Below, in pieces: positions 35,743 through 44,700 of a DNA stretch of 64,000 bases; position 1 is the first letter of the stretch, and every line of letters starts with the position of its first letter. The notes beneath the pieces are model-generated. The model saw only the letters and a program-made list of their open reading frames with translations, was not told the DNA's origin and ran no database searches. The position numbers and the translations under genes were made by a program. The DNA comes from Billgrantia montanilacus (GTDB taxonomy: Bacteria; Pseudomonadota; Gammaproteobacteria; Pseudomonadales; Halomonadaceae), in contig NZ_QPII01000001.1 in assembly GCF_003336675.1 (NCBI RefSeq), forward strand, positions 124,001 to 188,000, in the 5' to 3' direction.

Positions 35743-38308
35743 GAGAGAGCGTGAACTGGAGCGCCAGGTCGCCAAGCTCCAACGCATCAATGCGGCGCTG
35801 ATCGAGCGCGTCGAGTCGAGCAACCTGCCGCGAACCGCTCCCTATGCCGCCTTCGAGCACGCCGCCCTGCTTGCCGAGCAGGTACGCGAGCGGACTCGTG
35901 CCCTCAACCAGACCCTGCACGAGCTGCGTGCCAGCAATCGGCTGCTGGGCGAGGCTCGAAAGCGCGCCGAGCAGGCCAACCAGTACCTGGTCGATGCCAT
36001 CGAAAGCATCACCGATGCCTTCGTGCTGTTCGGTGCCGACCAGCGTATCCAGCATTTCAACAGCCGCTTCGCCGAGTTCTGGCGACCGGCAGGCATCGAG
36101 GTCCAGGCCGGCATGACGCTGGAGGAGCTGCGCCTGCTGGCACTCACCTCGGGGCTGGTGATCAATGAGCAGCTGAAGCAGCGTGAAGGGCGCACCATCT
36201 ACCAGCTCCACGACGGCCGCTGGGTGCAGGTCAATCAGCGGCCGATCCGCGGCGGGGGGCGCGTGTTCCTCTACGTCGACATCACCGAGCTCAAGCGCCA
36301 CGAACACGCCGAGCGCGAGCATGCCCTGGCCCAGAAGTCGCGGCTGCTGCAGGCCACCCTTGACAGCCTCTCCCAGGGTGTGGCGGTGATCACCCACGGC
36401 GGCCTGCTGGAGATGCACAACCAGCGCTTCTCGCAGCTTGCCGGTCTCGATGGATTGACGCTGCCGGTCCCGCTGCCGGAAGTGGGAGCGGCCAGCGAGC
36501 TGGTGGACCCCGCGGATGCGCAGGCCGTGCTGCCGGCCTGCGAGCGGCGGCTCAGCGATGGGCGGGTGGTCGAAGTGCGCGGCCACCCCATGCCAGGCGG
36601 CGGCCAGGTGCTCACCTATACCGATATCACCGAGCGCATTCGGCAGGCCGAGGCGCTGGCCGAGCGGGAGCGCTGGATCCGCACCATCACCGACCATGTG
36701 CCGGCGATGATCGCCTACCTGGACCGCGAGCTGCGCTACGTCTTCACCAATCGTGTCTATGAGGAGTGGTACGGCTGGCCCCACGACCTGCTGCTGGGCT
36801 CGTCGCTCGGCGATCTGCATTCGGCGGAGCACTGTGCGCGGCTGATGCCTTATCTCCAGCGTGTTCTGGCCGGAGAGCGGATCAGCTTCGAGCTGCCCGA
36901 GCTGAACGTCGGCGGTGAGCAGCGCGTCTTGCTGCGCGCCTACGTGCCGCATCGCGACAGCGATGGCAGCGTGATCGGCTTCTTCGTACTCATCCGCGAT
37001 ATCACCGAGCAGCGCCGCACCTCGGAGGCCCTGCACCAGGCCTACCAGAACCTCGAGCAGCGGGTTCGCGAGCGCACCGCGGAGCTGACCCGCGTCAACG
37101 CTCAGCTGCGCGAGGAGATAGAGGAGCGCCTGACAGCCGAGTGCCAGCTGCGTGACGCCAAGACCGAGGCCGAGGCGGCCAACCTTTCCAAGACCAAGTT
37201 CCTGGCGGCGGTTAGTCACGACCTGCTGCAACCGCTGAATGCCGCCAGGCTGTTCGTCGGGGCACTGGTGGAACAGGAGATGTCGGCGGCCAACCTGGAG
37301 CTGATCCAGCAGGTGGGCCACTCGCTCAAGGACGTGGAGACGCTGCTGGGCACCCTGGTCGATATCTCCAAGCTGGATGCCGGCGTGGTCACGCCTGAGG
37401 TGACGCCCTTCGCCATCCGCGAGCTGCTCGATGGCCTGGCCCGCGAGTATCGCCAGGTGGCCGCCAGCGAGGGACTCGGATTCCACTACGTTCCCTCATC
37501 GGCGATCGTCAGCAGCGATATCTCGCTGCTGTCCCGGGTGATCCGCAACCTGCTCAGCAACGCGGTGCGCTACACGTCCAGCGGGCACCTGCTGCTCGGC
37601 TGTCGGCGCCGCCGCGAGGGGCTGGAAATCCAGGTGCTCGATACCGGTTGTGGCATCGCCGAGGAGGAGCAGGAACTGATCTTCCAGGAGTTCCGCCGGC
37701 TGCCGTCCGCCGTCTCTGCACGGGATCGTGGCCTGGGGCTCGGGCTTTCCATCGTCGACAAGATTTCGCGCATGCTGCAACAGCCGGTGCGAATTCGGTC
37801 ACGGGTCGGTCATGGCACCTTGTTCGGCGTTCTGCTGCCCTATGCGCAGCGGCTGCCGGCCGGCCAGACCCGCCAGGCCGTCGTCAGCGGGGTGGGGCGG
37901 GAGCTGGCCGGAAGGTGCCTGTGGGTGGTCGACAACGACCCGGCCATCTGCCTGGCCATGCGTCATCTGCTGGAGCGTTGGGGCTGCAAGGTCATCGTTG
38001 CCGAAAGCGAGACTCGCCTGGCCAAGCGTGTCTGTCTGATCGACGGGGCGGCCGATGCGCTGATCGTCGATTATCATCTGGACCATGAGTGCAACGGCCT
38101 CGATCTGGCGGAGCGAATCAATGGCATGCGCAAGTCTCCGCTGCCGGTACTGGTGATTACCGCAGACCACAGCCGTGAGCTGCGCCAGCAGGTGCGGGCG
38201 CTGGGCTTTCAGATCCTCAACAAGCCGGTCAAGCCGTTGCGGCTACGCACGACGCTTCAGCAGCTGATGGCCGAGACACCGCTCGATACGACAAGCGAAT
38301 TTCTCTAG
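35708..38308 (+). CDS. nahK: NahK/ErcS'-like multi-PAS hybrid histidine kinase
   Basis: This 866-residue soluble kinase begins with a coiled coil and three PAS regions: about 100-200 (AIESITDAFVLFGADQRIQHFN), 215-315 (TLDSLSQGVAVITHGGLLEMHN) and 325-440 (ITDHVPAMIAYLDRELRYVFTN). Then follow HisKA with H504 (AAVSHDLLQPLNAARL), an ATPase domain and a receiver with D788 (ALIVDYHLDH). The start is GTG 35708 inside the nosP-like gene; no better ribosome-binding site was found. In Pseudomonas this kinase (PA1976) links NO sensing through NosP to biofilm and denitrification control and, as ErcS', to ethanol-oxidation regulation. The same gene pair and place are kept here. Confidence 0.85.
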   Translation: MSSLDAPVVTSERERELERQVAKLQRINAALIERVESSNLPRTAPYAAFEHAALLAEQVRERTRALNQTLHELRASNRLLGEARKRAEQANQYLVDAIESITDAFVLFGADQRIQHFNSRFAEFWRPAGIEVQAGMTLEELRLLALTSGLVINEQLKQREGRTIYQLHDGRWVQVNQRPIRGGGRVFLYVDITELKRHEHAEREHALAQKSRLLQATLDSLSQGVAVITHGGLLEMHNQRFSQLAGLDGLTLPVPLPEVGAASELVDPADAQAVLPACERRLSDGRVVEVRGHPMPGGGQVLTYTDITERIRQAEALAERERWIRTITDHVPAMIAYLDRELRYVFTNRVYEEWYGWPHDLLLGSSLGDLHSAEHCARLMPYLQRVLAGERISFELPELNVGGEQRVLLRAYVPHRDSDGSVIGFFVLIRDITEQRRTSEALHQAYQNLEQRVRERTAELTRVNAQLREEIEERLTAECQLRDAKTEAEAANLSKTKFLAAVSHDLLQPLNAARLFVGALVEQEMSAANLELIQQVGHSLKDVETLLGTLVDISKLDAGVVTPEVTPFAIRELLDGLAREYRQVAASEGLGFHYVPSSAIVSSDISLLSRVIRNLLSNAVRYTSSGHLLLGCRRRREGLEIQVLDTGCGIAEEEQELIFQEFRRLPSAVSARDRGLGLGLSIVDKISRMLQQPVRIRSRVGHGTLFGVLLPYAQRLPAGQTRQAVVSGVGRELAGRCLWVVDNDPAICLAMRHLLERWGCKVIVAESETRLAKRVCLIDGAADALIVDYHLDHECNGLDLAERINGMRKSPLPVLVITADHSRELRQQVRALGFQILNKPVKPLRLRTTLQQLMAETPLDTTSEFL

Positions 38309-38322
38309 GATTTGGGTCGTCG

Positions 38323-39003
38323 CTAGGGCTTGCGTAGATAGCGGCTGAAGTCGATGTCGCTGGCCGAGAGAATGGCTTGCACGCGATTACTCACCCCGAG
38401 CTTGCGCAGGATCGCCGAAACGTGTGCCTTGACCGTGGTTTCGGCGATGTTGAGGTGATAGGCGATCATCTTGTTCGATTCGCCGCGTGTCATGTGCTCC
38501 AGCACCTGAAGCTGCTTGCGGGTCAGCGCCTCGAGTTGCTCCGAGGTGATGGCGCGCTCGCCCGCTTCCTGGCGGCGTGTGCTGCTGGCGCGCATGATCT
38601 CTGGTGGAAGATAAATATTGCCTTCGAGGATCTGCGCGATGGCCTTGATCAACTGCTCCTTGGGGGAGGATTTGGTGAGGAAACCCACGGCGCCGCAGGA
38701 GACTGCCTGCAGCATCACGTTCTTGTCTTCCTCGGCGGAGATGATGGCCACCGGAATGGTGGGAGCCTCGTTGCGTAGCTGGATCAACCCGGTCAGACCG
38801 CTCATGCCAGGCATGTTGAGATCGAGCAGTATCAGGTCCAGCTCCTCCTCGTTGGCGGTGATGGCCAGTGTGGCCTCCAGGTTTTCGGTTTCCAGCAGTT
38901 CGCTACCGGGAAAGCCGTCGCCGACCACTCTCGAAATGGCCTCACGGAACAAGGGATGATCATCGGCAATCAGGATCCGGTAGGAAGGAGTTTGAACATC
39001 CAT
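38323..39003 (-). CDS. erbR: ErbR/AgmR-type LuxR response regulator
   Basis: This 226-residue regulator has a receiver with phospho-acceptor D61 ([14 protein letters not shown]) and a LuxR helix-turn-helix ([44 protein letters not shown]). The wording [16 protein letters not shown] and [17 protein letters not shown] closely follows AgmR/ErbR of Pseudomonas, a master activator of PQQ-alcohol dehydrogenase and pqq genes. Start 39003 (GAGGAT upstream) is preferred to 39030. It is convergent with the nahK-like gene, 15 bases away, and downstream of the rhodanese-like gene. Confidence 0.88.
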   Translation of the reverse strand: MDVQTPSYRILIADDHPLFREAISRVVGDGFPGSELLETENLEATLAITANEEELDLILLDLNMPGMSGLTGLIQLRNEAPTIPVAIISAEEDKNVMLQAVSCGAVGFLTKSSPKEQLIKAIAQILEGNIYLPPEIMRASSTRRQEAGERAITSEQLEALTRKQLQVLEHMTRGESNKMIAYHLNIAETTVKAHVSAILRKLGVSNRVQAILSASDIDFSRYLRKP

Positions 39004-39029
39004 CTTGTTGTTATCCTCGTGGCAAGGCA

Positions 39030-39653
39030 TCAGGGGGATTCAAGGTGCGCACCGGGGGCAGCAAAGGGCGGTGTGCGAGGCGTGGCGACCTCAAGGTGGT
39101 GTCTGGCGGCTTCCCAGCTATCGATACCGTTACGATACCAGTAAAGCCGCTGAAACCCCGCCGCTGATAGACGCTTGACGGCGTTCCAGGATAGCCAGCA
39201 GTCGGATCGACACACCACCACGATCGGATGGTCCAGGTTGCCTGCAATGGCGGCGGTCACTTCGTCGATCAAGTAGCCCACCCAGTCGTGTCGGCTGTAA
39301 TACCAGTCATCCCCCAGATGGCCGAGCCCTGTATTGGGGAGCCACAGTGCGCCCGGCAGGGAGTGGTGAGGCTCGGTTTGCAGGAAGCGGCCGTGTTGAA
39401 AGGTGAGGTTGATCACGTCCACCGGCAGTGCGGGTGGTGTGGCGTTCAGTAGCGCTACGACCTCATGGGTGTCCACCGTCGCAGCGCCGGGAGCCGTGCT
39501 GGGCGTGGGACTGCGATAGCGGTCGATGCGATAGCCACGCTCGGAGAAGAGCATGGCGTCATCCATCGCCGTCGAGGCGAGGGTCAGTCCCGGGAAGAGC
39601 GCCGCCAAGAGCAGCGCGGTCAGATACCCCTTCGCAACCATCATGCGCATCAT
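39030..39653 (-). CDS. PQQ-associated rhodanese-like CxxxCW protein
   Basis: This 207-residue secreted protein has a signal peptide ([17 protein letters not shown]). Its rhodanese-like fold ends in [17 protein letters not shown], where cysteines 148 and 152 precede Trp153. The protein is of the PQQ-dependent catabolism-associated CXXCW family as I recall it (TIGR03865); the spacing here is C-x3-C-W. A redox or cofactor-handling role in periplasmic alcohol oxidation is proposed for the family. It precedes erbR in the same direction and is divergent from the ABC importer. Confidence 0.8.
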   Translation of the reverse strand: MMRMMVAKGYLTALLLAALFPGLTLASTAMDDAMLFSERGYRIDRYRSPTPSTAPGAATVDTHEVVALLNATPPALPVDVINLTFQHGRFLQTEPHHSLPGALWLPNTGLGHLGDDWYYSRHDWVGYLIDEVTAAIAGNLDHPIVVVCRSDCWLSWNAVKRLSAAGFQRLYWYRNGIDSWEAARHHLEVATPRTPPFAAPGAHLESP

Positions 39654-39774
39654 CCAGTGGGCTGTGGCCCTATGGGACCGCCTTTCATCGTGTATCGGAA
39701 TTGCACCTTTGTCGCGAGATGGCAGGCACGAAAGTACTATTCTGCTGCGCAGTGGCAGCCCCTAGGCTGTCAGA

Positions 39775-40761
39775 ATGACAATACGCACACTGCAAGCCCC
39801 TCTTGTCCTGGTACGCGCTCTGATCGTCGTACTGCTGCTGGGAGGTGTCGAATCCCTGCATGCCGAGCTGCCGACGCTGCGGCTCAGCGTGCTGCAGTTC
39901 GGCACCGCCCACTGGGAGCTGGACCATCTCGAGCGCCGTGGGCTCGACCACGCGGCGGGCTTCAACCTGGAGGTGCGACTGGTGGCGAATCTGCCGGCCT
40001 CCCGTATTGCCGTTTCCAGCGGCGACGTAAACGGCGCTGTGGTCGACCTGACCTGGGCCCAGGCCCGCCATGCGGCCGGCCAGTCCTACCGTTATTTGCC
40101 CTATTCGTCCCAGATGGGCGACGTGCTGGCAGCGCCGGGCGTGGCAATCGACGCTCTCGGGGACCTGCGTGGCAAGCGTATCGGCGTGGCTGGCGGCCCC
40201 GACAGCAAGAGCTGGGTGCTGCTGACGCGGGCGGCGCAGGCCGAGGGCGTTGCGCTCGAGCGCGAAGCCCAGGTTCAGTTCGGCGCGCCGCCGCTGCTCA
40301 GCCAGGCGCTAAGGCGCGGACAGCTCGACGTGCTGGTGACCTTCTGGCACTTTGCCGCCGAGCTGACGGCCGCGGGTGAGGCCGAGGTGGCGCTGCCCAT
40401 GGCGTCGCTGCTGACGCGCCTGGATATCCCCACGGGGCTGCCGATCCTTGGCTACGTCTTCCACGATGAGTGGGCTCGCGACCACGCTGCGCTGGTAGCG
40501 CGCTTCGCCGAGGCGGTAGCGCAAGCCAAGCGGGAACTGCGCGACGAGGCGGGCCACTGGGCGGCCCTGCGTCCGCTCATGCGCGCCAGCGACGACGCCC
40601 ACTTCGAAGCGCTGCGCCAGGGTTACGTGCAGGGCATCCCCGAGCCACTGGACGCGCAGCGTATTCGAGCGCTGCAGCGGCTGCTGGTACTGACCGGGGT
40701 CGAGCCGGGCGAGGAGATGCCCGCGTCGCTGTTCGTCCAGGCGCCGAGTGACGAGCGGTGA
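39775..40761 (+). CDS. NitT/TauT-type ABC importer, binding protein
   Basis: This 328-residue protein has a signal peptide (ALIVVLLLGGVESLHAE). It has the SsuA/TauA-like segments GDVNGAVVDLTWAQARHAAGQSYRYLPYS and LRGKRIGVAGGPDSKSWVLLTRAAQAEG. It is the periplasmic receptor of a three-gene importer; the permease and ATPase genes follow with short overlaps. NitT/TauT systems carry nitrate, sulfonates, cyanate or thiamine precursors. The ligand is unknown. Position between PQQ regulatory and exporter genes suggests a compound needed for quinoprotein metabolism, but this is inference. Confidence 0.82.
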   Translation: MTIRTLQAPLVLVRALIVVLLLGGVESLHAELPTLRLSVLQFGTAHWELDHLERRGLDHAAGFNLEVRLVANLPASRIAVSSGDVNGAVVDLTWAQARHAAGQSYRYLPYSSQMGDVLAAPGVAIDALGDLRGKRIGVAGGPDSKSWVLLTRAAQAEGVALEREAQVQFGAPPLLSQALRRGQLDVLVTFWHFAAELTAAGEAEVALPMASLLTRLDIPTGLPILGYVFHDEWARDHAALVARFAEAVAQAKRELRDEAGHWAALRPLMRASDDAHFEALRQGYVQGIPEPLDAQRIRALQRLLVLTGVEPGEEMPASLFVQAPSDER

Positions 40762-41519
40762 AGGCCACGCCGTTGGCCTACTGGGTCGTCCTGCCGCTTT
40801 TGATGGTGTTCTGGGGGCTGATGGCCTGGCAGCTCGACTCCTCTCTGCTGCCTTCACCGCTGGCGGTGCTGGACACCCTGCAGCGGGAGGCGGCCAGCGG
40901 TGAACTTCAGCGCCACCTGGCGATAACCCTGCAGCGGGTGGCGATCAGCTTCACCCTGGCCATGGCGCTGGGTGTCCTGATCGGCATCGCCATGGGACGG
41001 TTGCCACTGGTCAATGCGCTGTTCGACCCGCTGCTGGTGCTGTTGCTCAACCTGCCGGCGCTGGTGCTGATCATCCTGCTATACGTCTGGTTCGGACTGG
41101 TGGAGGCTGCGGCGATCCTGGCGGTGGTGATCAACAAGGTGCCCAACGTGGCCGTCACCCTGCGCGAGGGTGCGCGTAGCCTCGACCCGCGCCTGGAGCA
41201 GATGGCCCGGGTCTACGATTTCTCTCCCGTCAAACGACTGCAACACGTCTGGGTGCCCCAGCTGTTTCCCTACCTGATGGCGGCGACTCGCGGTGGGCTG
41301 GCGCTGATCTGGAAGATCGTCCTGGTCGTGGAGCTGCTGGGCCGTTCCGACGGGGTCGGTTTCCAACTTCACCTGGCCTTCCAGATCTTCGATGTGGCCG
41401 GCCTGCTGGCCTACAGCCTGGCTTTCATCGCCATCGTGCAGCTGATCGAGCTCCTCATCCTGCAGCCCCTGGAGCGGCGAGCCTCGCGCTGGCGCCGCTC
41501 GGGAGCCCAGCATGCTTGA
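40758..41519 (+). CDS. NitT/TauT-type ABC importer, permease
   Basis: This 253-residue inner-membrane protein has about six hydrophobic segments. The coupling-loop EAA-like motif is REGARSLDPRLEQMARVYDFSPVKRLQHVWVPQL, typical of SsuC/TauC permeases. Its ATG overlaps the stop of the binding-protein gene by four bases, and its end overlaps the ATPase start by eight bases. All three are translated as one unit. Confidence 0.88.
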   Translation: MKATPLAYWVVLPLLMVFWGLMAWQLDSSLLPSPLAVLDTLQREAASGELQRHLAITLQRVAISFTLAMALGVLIGIAMGRLPLVNALFDPLLVLLLNLPALVLIILLYVWFGLVEAAAILAVVINKVPNVAVTLREGARSLDPRLEQMARVYDFSPVKRLQHVWVPQLFPYLMAATRGGLALIWKIVLVVELLGRSDGVGFQLHLAFQIFDVAGLLAYSLAFIAIVQLIELLILQPLERRASRWRRSGAQHA

Positions 41520-42219
41520 ATTCGCTGTCCCTGGCGGGCATCCCGTCCTTGCGCCCATGTCACTGCGTATCGCTCAGGGCGATCGCATCTGCCTGCTGGG
41601 ACCTTCCGGCATCGGCAAGACTACGCTGCTTAATCGTCTGGCCGGGCTGGAGCCGGGTCAGCCGCGCCCTGCGCTGCGCATCGGCTATCTGTTCCAGGAG
41701 CACCGCCTGCTGCCCTGGCGAACGCTGCACGACAACCTGCGCCTGGTCGGTGTTCGCAGCGACCAGGTGAGCTCGCTGCTGTCGCAGGTCGGGCTCGACG
41801 GCTATGGTGCACACTTTCCCGACCAGCTTTCGCTGGGCATGGCCCGGCGTGCCGCACTGGCGCGCTGCCTGGCGGTGCGCCCCGAGCTTCTCCTGCTGGA
41901 CGAGCCCTTTGCCTCCCTCGACCCGCATCGGGCGACCGAGCTTCAGGCGCTGATTCGCAAGCTGCTCGATCGGACGCCGCACATGGCCATGATCTGTGTC
42001 ACCCACGAACTGCGCGATGCCGCGGCTCTGGCCAACCGAGTCTGGTATCTGGCGGGACGTCCCGCCCACCTGCGGCACGACGGGAATCTCGGCGACACGC
42101 CTGCTGCAGTCGCTGACCTGGCCCGGCAACTGGAAACGTTGGGCCAGGAGTCGTCAGCCCAGGTGCGCGCCCAGCAACCGCGTACGCTGGGGCCGGAAGC
42201 CGCCGATGGCCAGCGCTGA
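41512..42219 (+). CDS. NitT/TauT-type ABC importer, ATPase
   Basis: This 235-residue ATPase has Walker A LLGPSGIGKTTLLNRLAG, Q-loop YLFQEHRLLPWRTL, and Walker B ELLLLDEPFASLDPHRA with switch His in CVTHELRDAAAL. The signature motif reads LSLGMARRAALAR where LSGGQ is usual, a shortened variant. It ends 66 bases inside the convergent ABC-2 permease gene. The ATPase energises the two preceding gene products. Confidence 0.88.
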   Translation: MLEFAVPGGHPVLAPMSLRIAQGDRICLLGPSGIGKTTLLNRLAGLEPGQPRPALRIGYLFQEHRLLPWRTLHDNLRLVGVRSDQVSSLLSQVGLDGYGAHFPDQLSLGMARRAALARCLAVRPELLLLDEPFASLDPHRATELQALIRKLLDRTPHMAMICVTHELRDAAALANRVWYLAGRPAHLRHDGNLGDTPAAVADLARQLETLGQESSAQVRAQQPRTLGPEAADGQR

Positions 42220-42960
42220 AAGGACCAGGGTCACCCCCAACGTGATGGCGATCGCCTCACCGTTCCACCGCAGATACAGGGCGAAACGCAGCAGCTCCAC
42301 CGCATGGGTAAAGGGGTTGAGCAGGCACATCTGGTAGATCCAGGGGCTTGCCTCCTGCATTCGCCACAGCGGATAGAGCGCCGAGGAGAGGAAGAACATG
42401 GGAAAGATGACGAAGTTCATCACACCGGCGAAGTTCTCCAGCTGCTTGACCCAGGTGGCGATCAGCAGGCCCAGGGCACCCAGCATCAGCGCGGCCAGCA
42501 GCAGCGCCGGCAGCACTGCGAGGTAGCCTTCCAGGGGGGGGCGCACGCCGACGCCCCAGCGGGCGATCAGCAGGAACACATAGACCTGAATGACCGAGAC
42601 GCTGCCCATGGCCAGCAGTTTGGTCAGCAGCAGGAAGGGGCGGGGCAGGGGGCTTGTGAGCAAGACGCGCATGGAGCCCAGTTCACGGTCGTAGACCATG
42701 GAGAGCGCGCCTTGCATCGAATTGAACAGGATGATCATCCCGCACAGGCCGGGGACGATATAGGTCTCGTAGGTGATGTAGGTCACATAGGGGGGAATGA
42801 TCGACACCCCCAGCACCATGCGAAAGCCGGCGGCGAACACCACCAGCCACAACAACGGCCGCACCAGGGCGCTGGCGAAGCGGGTGCGTTGCTGCCAGAA
42901 GCGCAGCCACTCCCGCTTCTGCACGCCGAGGAAGCAGTACCAGTAGTCGCGTGGCGTCAT
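42154..42960 (-). CDS. PQQ-associated ABC-2 exporter permease (PedC-like)
   Basis: This 268-residue ABC-2 type permease starts at 42960 (MTPRDYWYCFLGVQKREWLRFWQQ) and has six hydrophobic segments. SMVYDRELGSMRVLLTSPLPRPFLLL and VMNFVIFPMFFLSSALYPL are typical of the NodJ/DrrB-like class. It closely fits the alcohol/PQQ-associated ABC permease family (PedC). It is the last gene of a minus-strand operon running from the cupredoxin. Its start overlaps the ATPase stop (ATGA). The transported substrate is unknown. Confidence 0.85.
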   Translation of the reverse strand: MTPRDYWYCFLGVQKREWLRFWQQRTRFASALVRPLLWLVVFAAGFRMVLGVSIIPPYVTYITYETYIVPGLCGMIILFNSMQGALSMVYDRELGSMRVLLTSPLPRPFLLLTKLLAMGSVSVIQVYVFLLIARWGVGVRPPLEGYLAVLPALLLAALMLGALGLLIATWVKQLENFAGVMNFVIFPMFFLSSALYPLWRMQEASPWIYQMCLLNPFTHAVELLRFALYLRWNGEAIAITLGVTLVLSALAIGGFRPQRTRLLGAHLG

Positions 42961-43679
42961 GCGAGTGCCTCCCGGGTCAATGCGTTGAAGGTGTCGGTGA
43001 GGCTGATGCCGCCGTGTCGTCGGCAAAGCGCATCGCCCGGCTCGTCGGCCAGCAGGCGGCCGCGGTGCAGCACCAGCACCTGATCCTCCGGCGCGATCTC
43101 CTCGATGAGGTGGGTCGCCCAGAGTACGGTGACCTTGCGATCCCGACATAGCTGGCGAACGTGGGCACCGAGGGCCGCTCGGCTGTCGAGATCGAGCCCG
43201 GCGGTGGGCTCGTCGAGCAGCAGCAGGGCGGGACTGTGCAGCATGGCACGGGCGATCTCCACACGCCTGCGGTGGCCGCCGTTGAGCCGGCGTACCGGCA
43301 TGCGGGCATGTTCGGTCAGTTGCTGGCGCTCCAGCTCCTCGCCGCAGCGTAGCCGACCCTCACGCGGCGACATGCCGTGCAAGGCCGCATGGTAGAGCAG
43401 GTTCTGGCTCACGCTGAGATCAAGGTCCAGGGCGTTCTGCTGGAAGACGGCCCCGATATGGCGCATCACGGCGGAAGGCTGATGCCTGAGCGACCGCTCG
43501 CCGAGGCGCAGGTCGCCCTGCTGCAGGGCCAGAAGGCGGGTCATCAGGCCGAACAGGGTCGACTTGCCGGCCCCGTTCGGCCCGAGCAGGGCGTGGAAAC
43601 GGCCGGAGGCCAGCGTGAAGCTGACCTCCTGCAGGACGGGCTGGCGCCGATAGCGATAGCCGATGCCCCGTGCTTCCAT
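42957..43679 (-). CDS. PQQ-associated ABC exporter ATPase
   Basis: This 240-residue ATPase has Walker A LLGPNGAGKSTLFGLMTRLL, Q-loop GAVFQQNALDLDLSV, and signature RRLNGGHRRRVEIARAM (NGGH for SGGQ, as often in CcmA/NodI-like exporters). Walker B is ALLLLDEPTAGLD and the switch His is in WATHLIEEI. ATG 43679 is used; GTG 43685 would overlap the preceding stop. It works with the PedC-like permease and lies directly after the beta-propeller gene. The family is known as a PQQ-dependent alcohol dehydrogenase-associated ABC ATPase. Confidence 0.87.
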   Translation of the reverse strand: MEARGIGYRYRRQPVLQEVSFTLASGRFHALLGPNGAGKSTLFGLMTRLLALQQGDLRLGERSLRHQPSAVMRHIGAVFQQNALDLDLSVSQNLLYHAALHGMSPREGRLRCGEELERQQLTEHARMPVRRLNGGHRRRVEIARAMLHSPALLLLDEPTAGLDLDSRAALGAHVRQLCRDRKVTVLWATHLIEEIAPEDQVLVLHRGRLLADEPGDALCRRHGGISLTDTFNALTREALA

Positions 43680-43681
43680 GA

Positions 43682-44665
43682 TCACGACTCGGTACCCAAG
43701 GTGATGCGCACGCCCCAGGGGAAGCGACCCACGTCGATGGTCTTGACCACTTCGAGCTTGTCGACGTCGATCACCGAGACATCGCCGCTGACGCCGTTGG
43801 TGGTCAGCAGGGTCTTCTCGTCGGGGCTCAGCGCCACCTGCCATACCCGGGCGCCCACCAGCAGATAGTCGAGCACCTCGTAGCTCTGTGCATCCACCAC
43901 CGCGATGTGGTTGGCCGGGCCCAGGGCGACGAAGGCGTAGCGACCGTCGGAGGTGAGCTGTATGCCTACCGGCTGCACGCGGTCCTGGTTCACTCCGGGG
44001 ATGCGAAAATCGATGGCGTGGATCTCTTCGAGGCTCTCGACATCGATGATATGCACGGTACCGCCGATCTCCGCCGACGCCCACAGCAGGGCGTCGTCGT
44101 GGGTGAACTCCACGTGGCGCGGGCGGGCGCCGATGACGATGTTCTTCTCGATTTCGAAGGTCTCGGTGTTGATCCAGTGCAGCATGTTGGAGGTCTCGCT
44201 GGTATTCACTGCCCAGCGACCATCGTGGCTGACGCCCATGCCTTCCGGCTCGACGCCTACCTCGATCTGCGCCAGCACGTGCTTGGTCTCCACGTCCAGT
44301 ACGGTGACCAGGGCGTCATCCTCGTTGGCGATATAGAGATGCCGGCCATTGGGGTGCAGGGCAAACTGCTCCGGATCCTCGCCGGAGGGCAGGGTATCGA
44401 CCACCTGACGAGTGGCGAGATCGAAAATTTCCACGGTGTCGTCGTCGCTGGCGCAAATATAGAGCACATCCTCGTCGGGCGACAGCAGAATGCCCCTTGG
44501 GCGCTGGCCGACGGCGATCGTGTCGATCACCTCGAGGGAGGCCATGTCGATGACCGAGATGGTGTTGTCGCGTTCATTGGAAACGTAGGCCAGGCTATCG
44601 GCCCACAGCGGGGTAGAGAGGCCGAAGGTCAGGCAGAGGGTGGCAAGGCGTGCGGCAATTTTCAT
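43682..44665 (-). CDS. PQQ-associated YVTN beta-propeller protein
   Basis: This 327-residue secreted protein has a signal peptide (ARLATLCLTFGLSTPLWA) and six to seven 40-residue YVTN-type repeats (AYVSNERDNTISVIDMASLEVIDTIAVGQRPRG and similar). Such seven-bladed propellers accompany PQQ-dependent dehydrogenase ABC systems (PQQ_ABC_repeats family). Possible roles are substrate or partner binding in the periplasm. It lies between the binding protein and the ATPase in the operon. Confidence 0.87.
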   Translation of the reverse strand: MKIAARLATLCLTFGLSTPLWADSLAYVSNERDNTISVIDMASLEVIDTIAVGQRPRGILLSPDEDVLYICASDDDTVEIFDLATRQVVDTLPSGEDPEQFALHPNGRHLYIANEDDALVTVLDVETKHVLAQIEVGVEPEGMGVSHDGRWAVNTSETSNMLHWINTETFEIEKNIVIGARPRHVEFTHDDALLWASAEIGGTVHIIDVESLEEIHAIDFRIPGVNQDRVQPVGIQLTSDGRYAFVALGPANHIAVVDAQSYEVLDYLLVGARVWQVALSPDEKTLLTTNGVSGDVSVIDVDKLEVVKTIDVGRFPWGVRITLGTES

Positions 44666-44700
44666 GGTCGGCTCCTTCAGGGGAGATCAGAAAGTGGGTC

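Noticed and set aside
35714..37486. 590-residue minus-strand frame over the nahK-like gene
   Set aside because: It is antisense to clear PAS and histidine-kinase domains, with Leu/Gln/Ala-biased translation typical of a GC-rich shadow.
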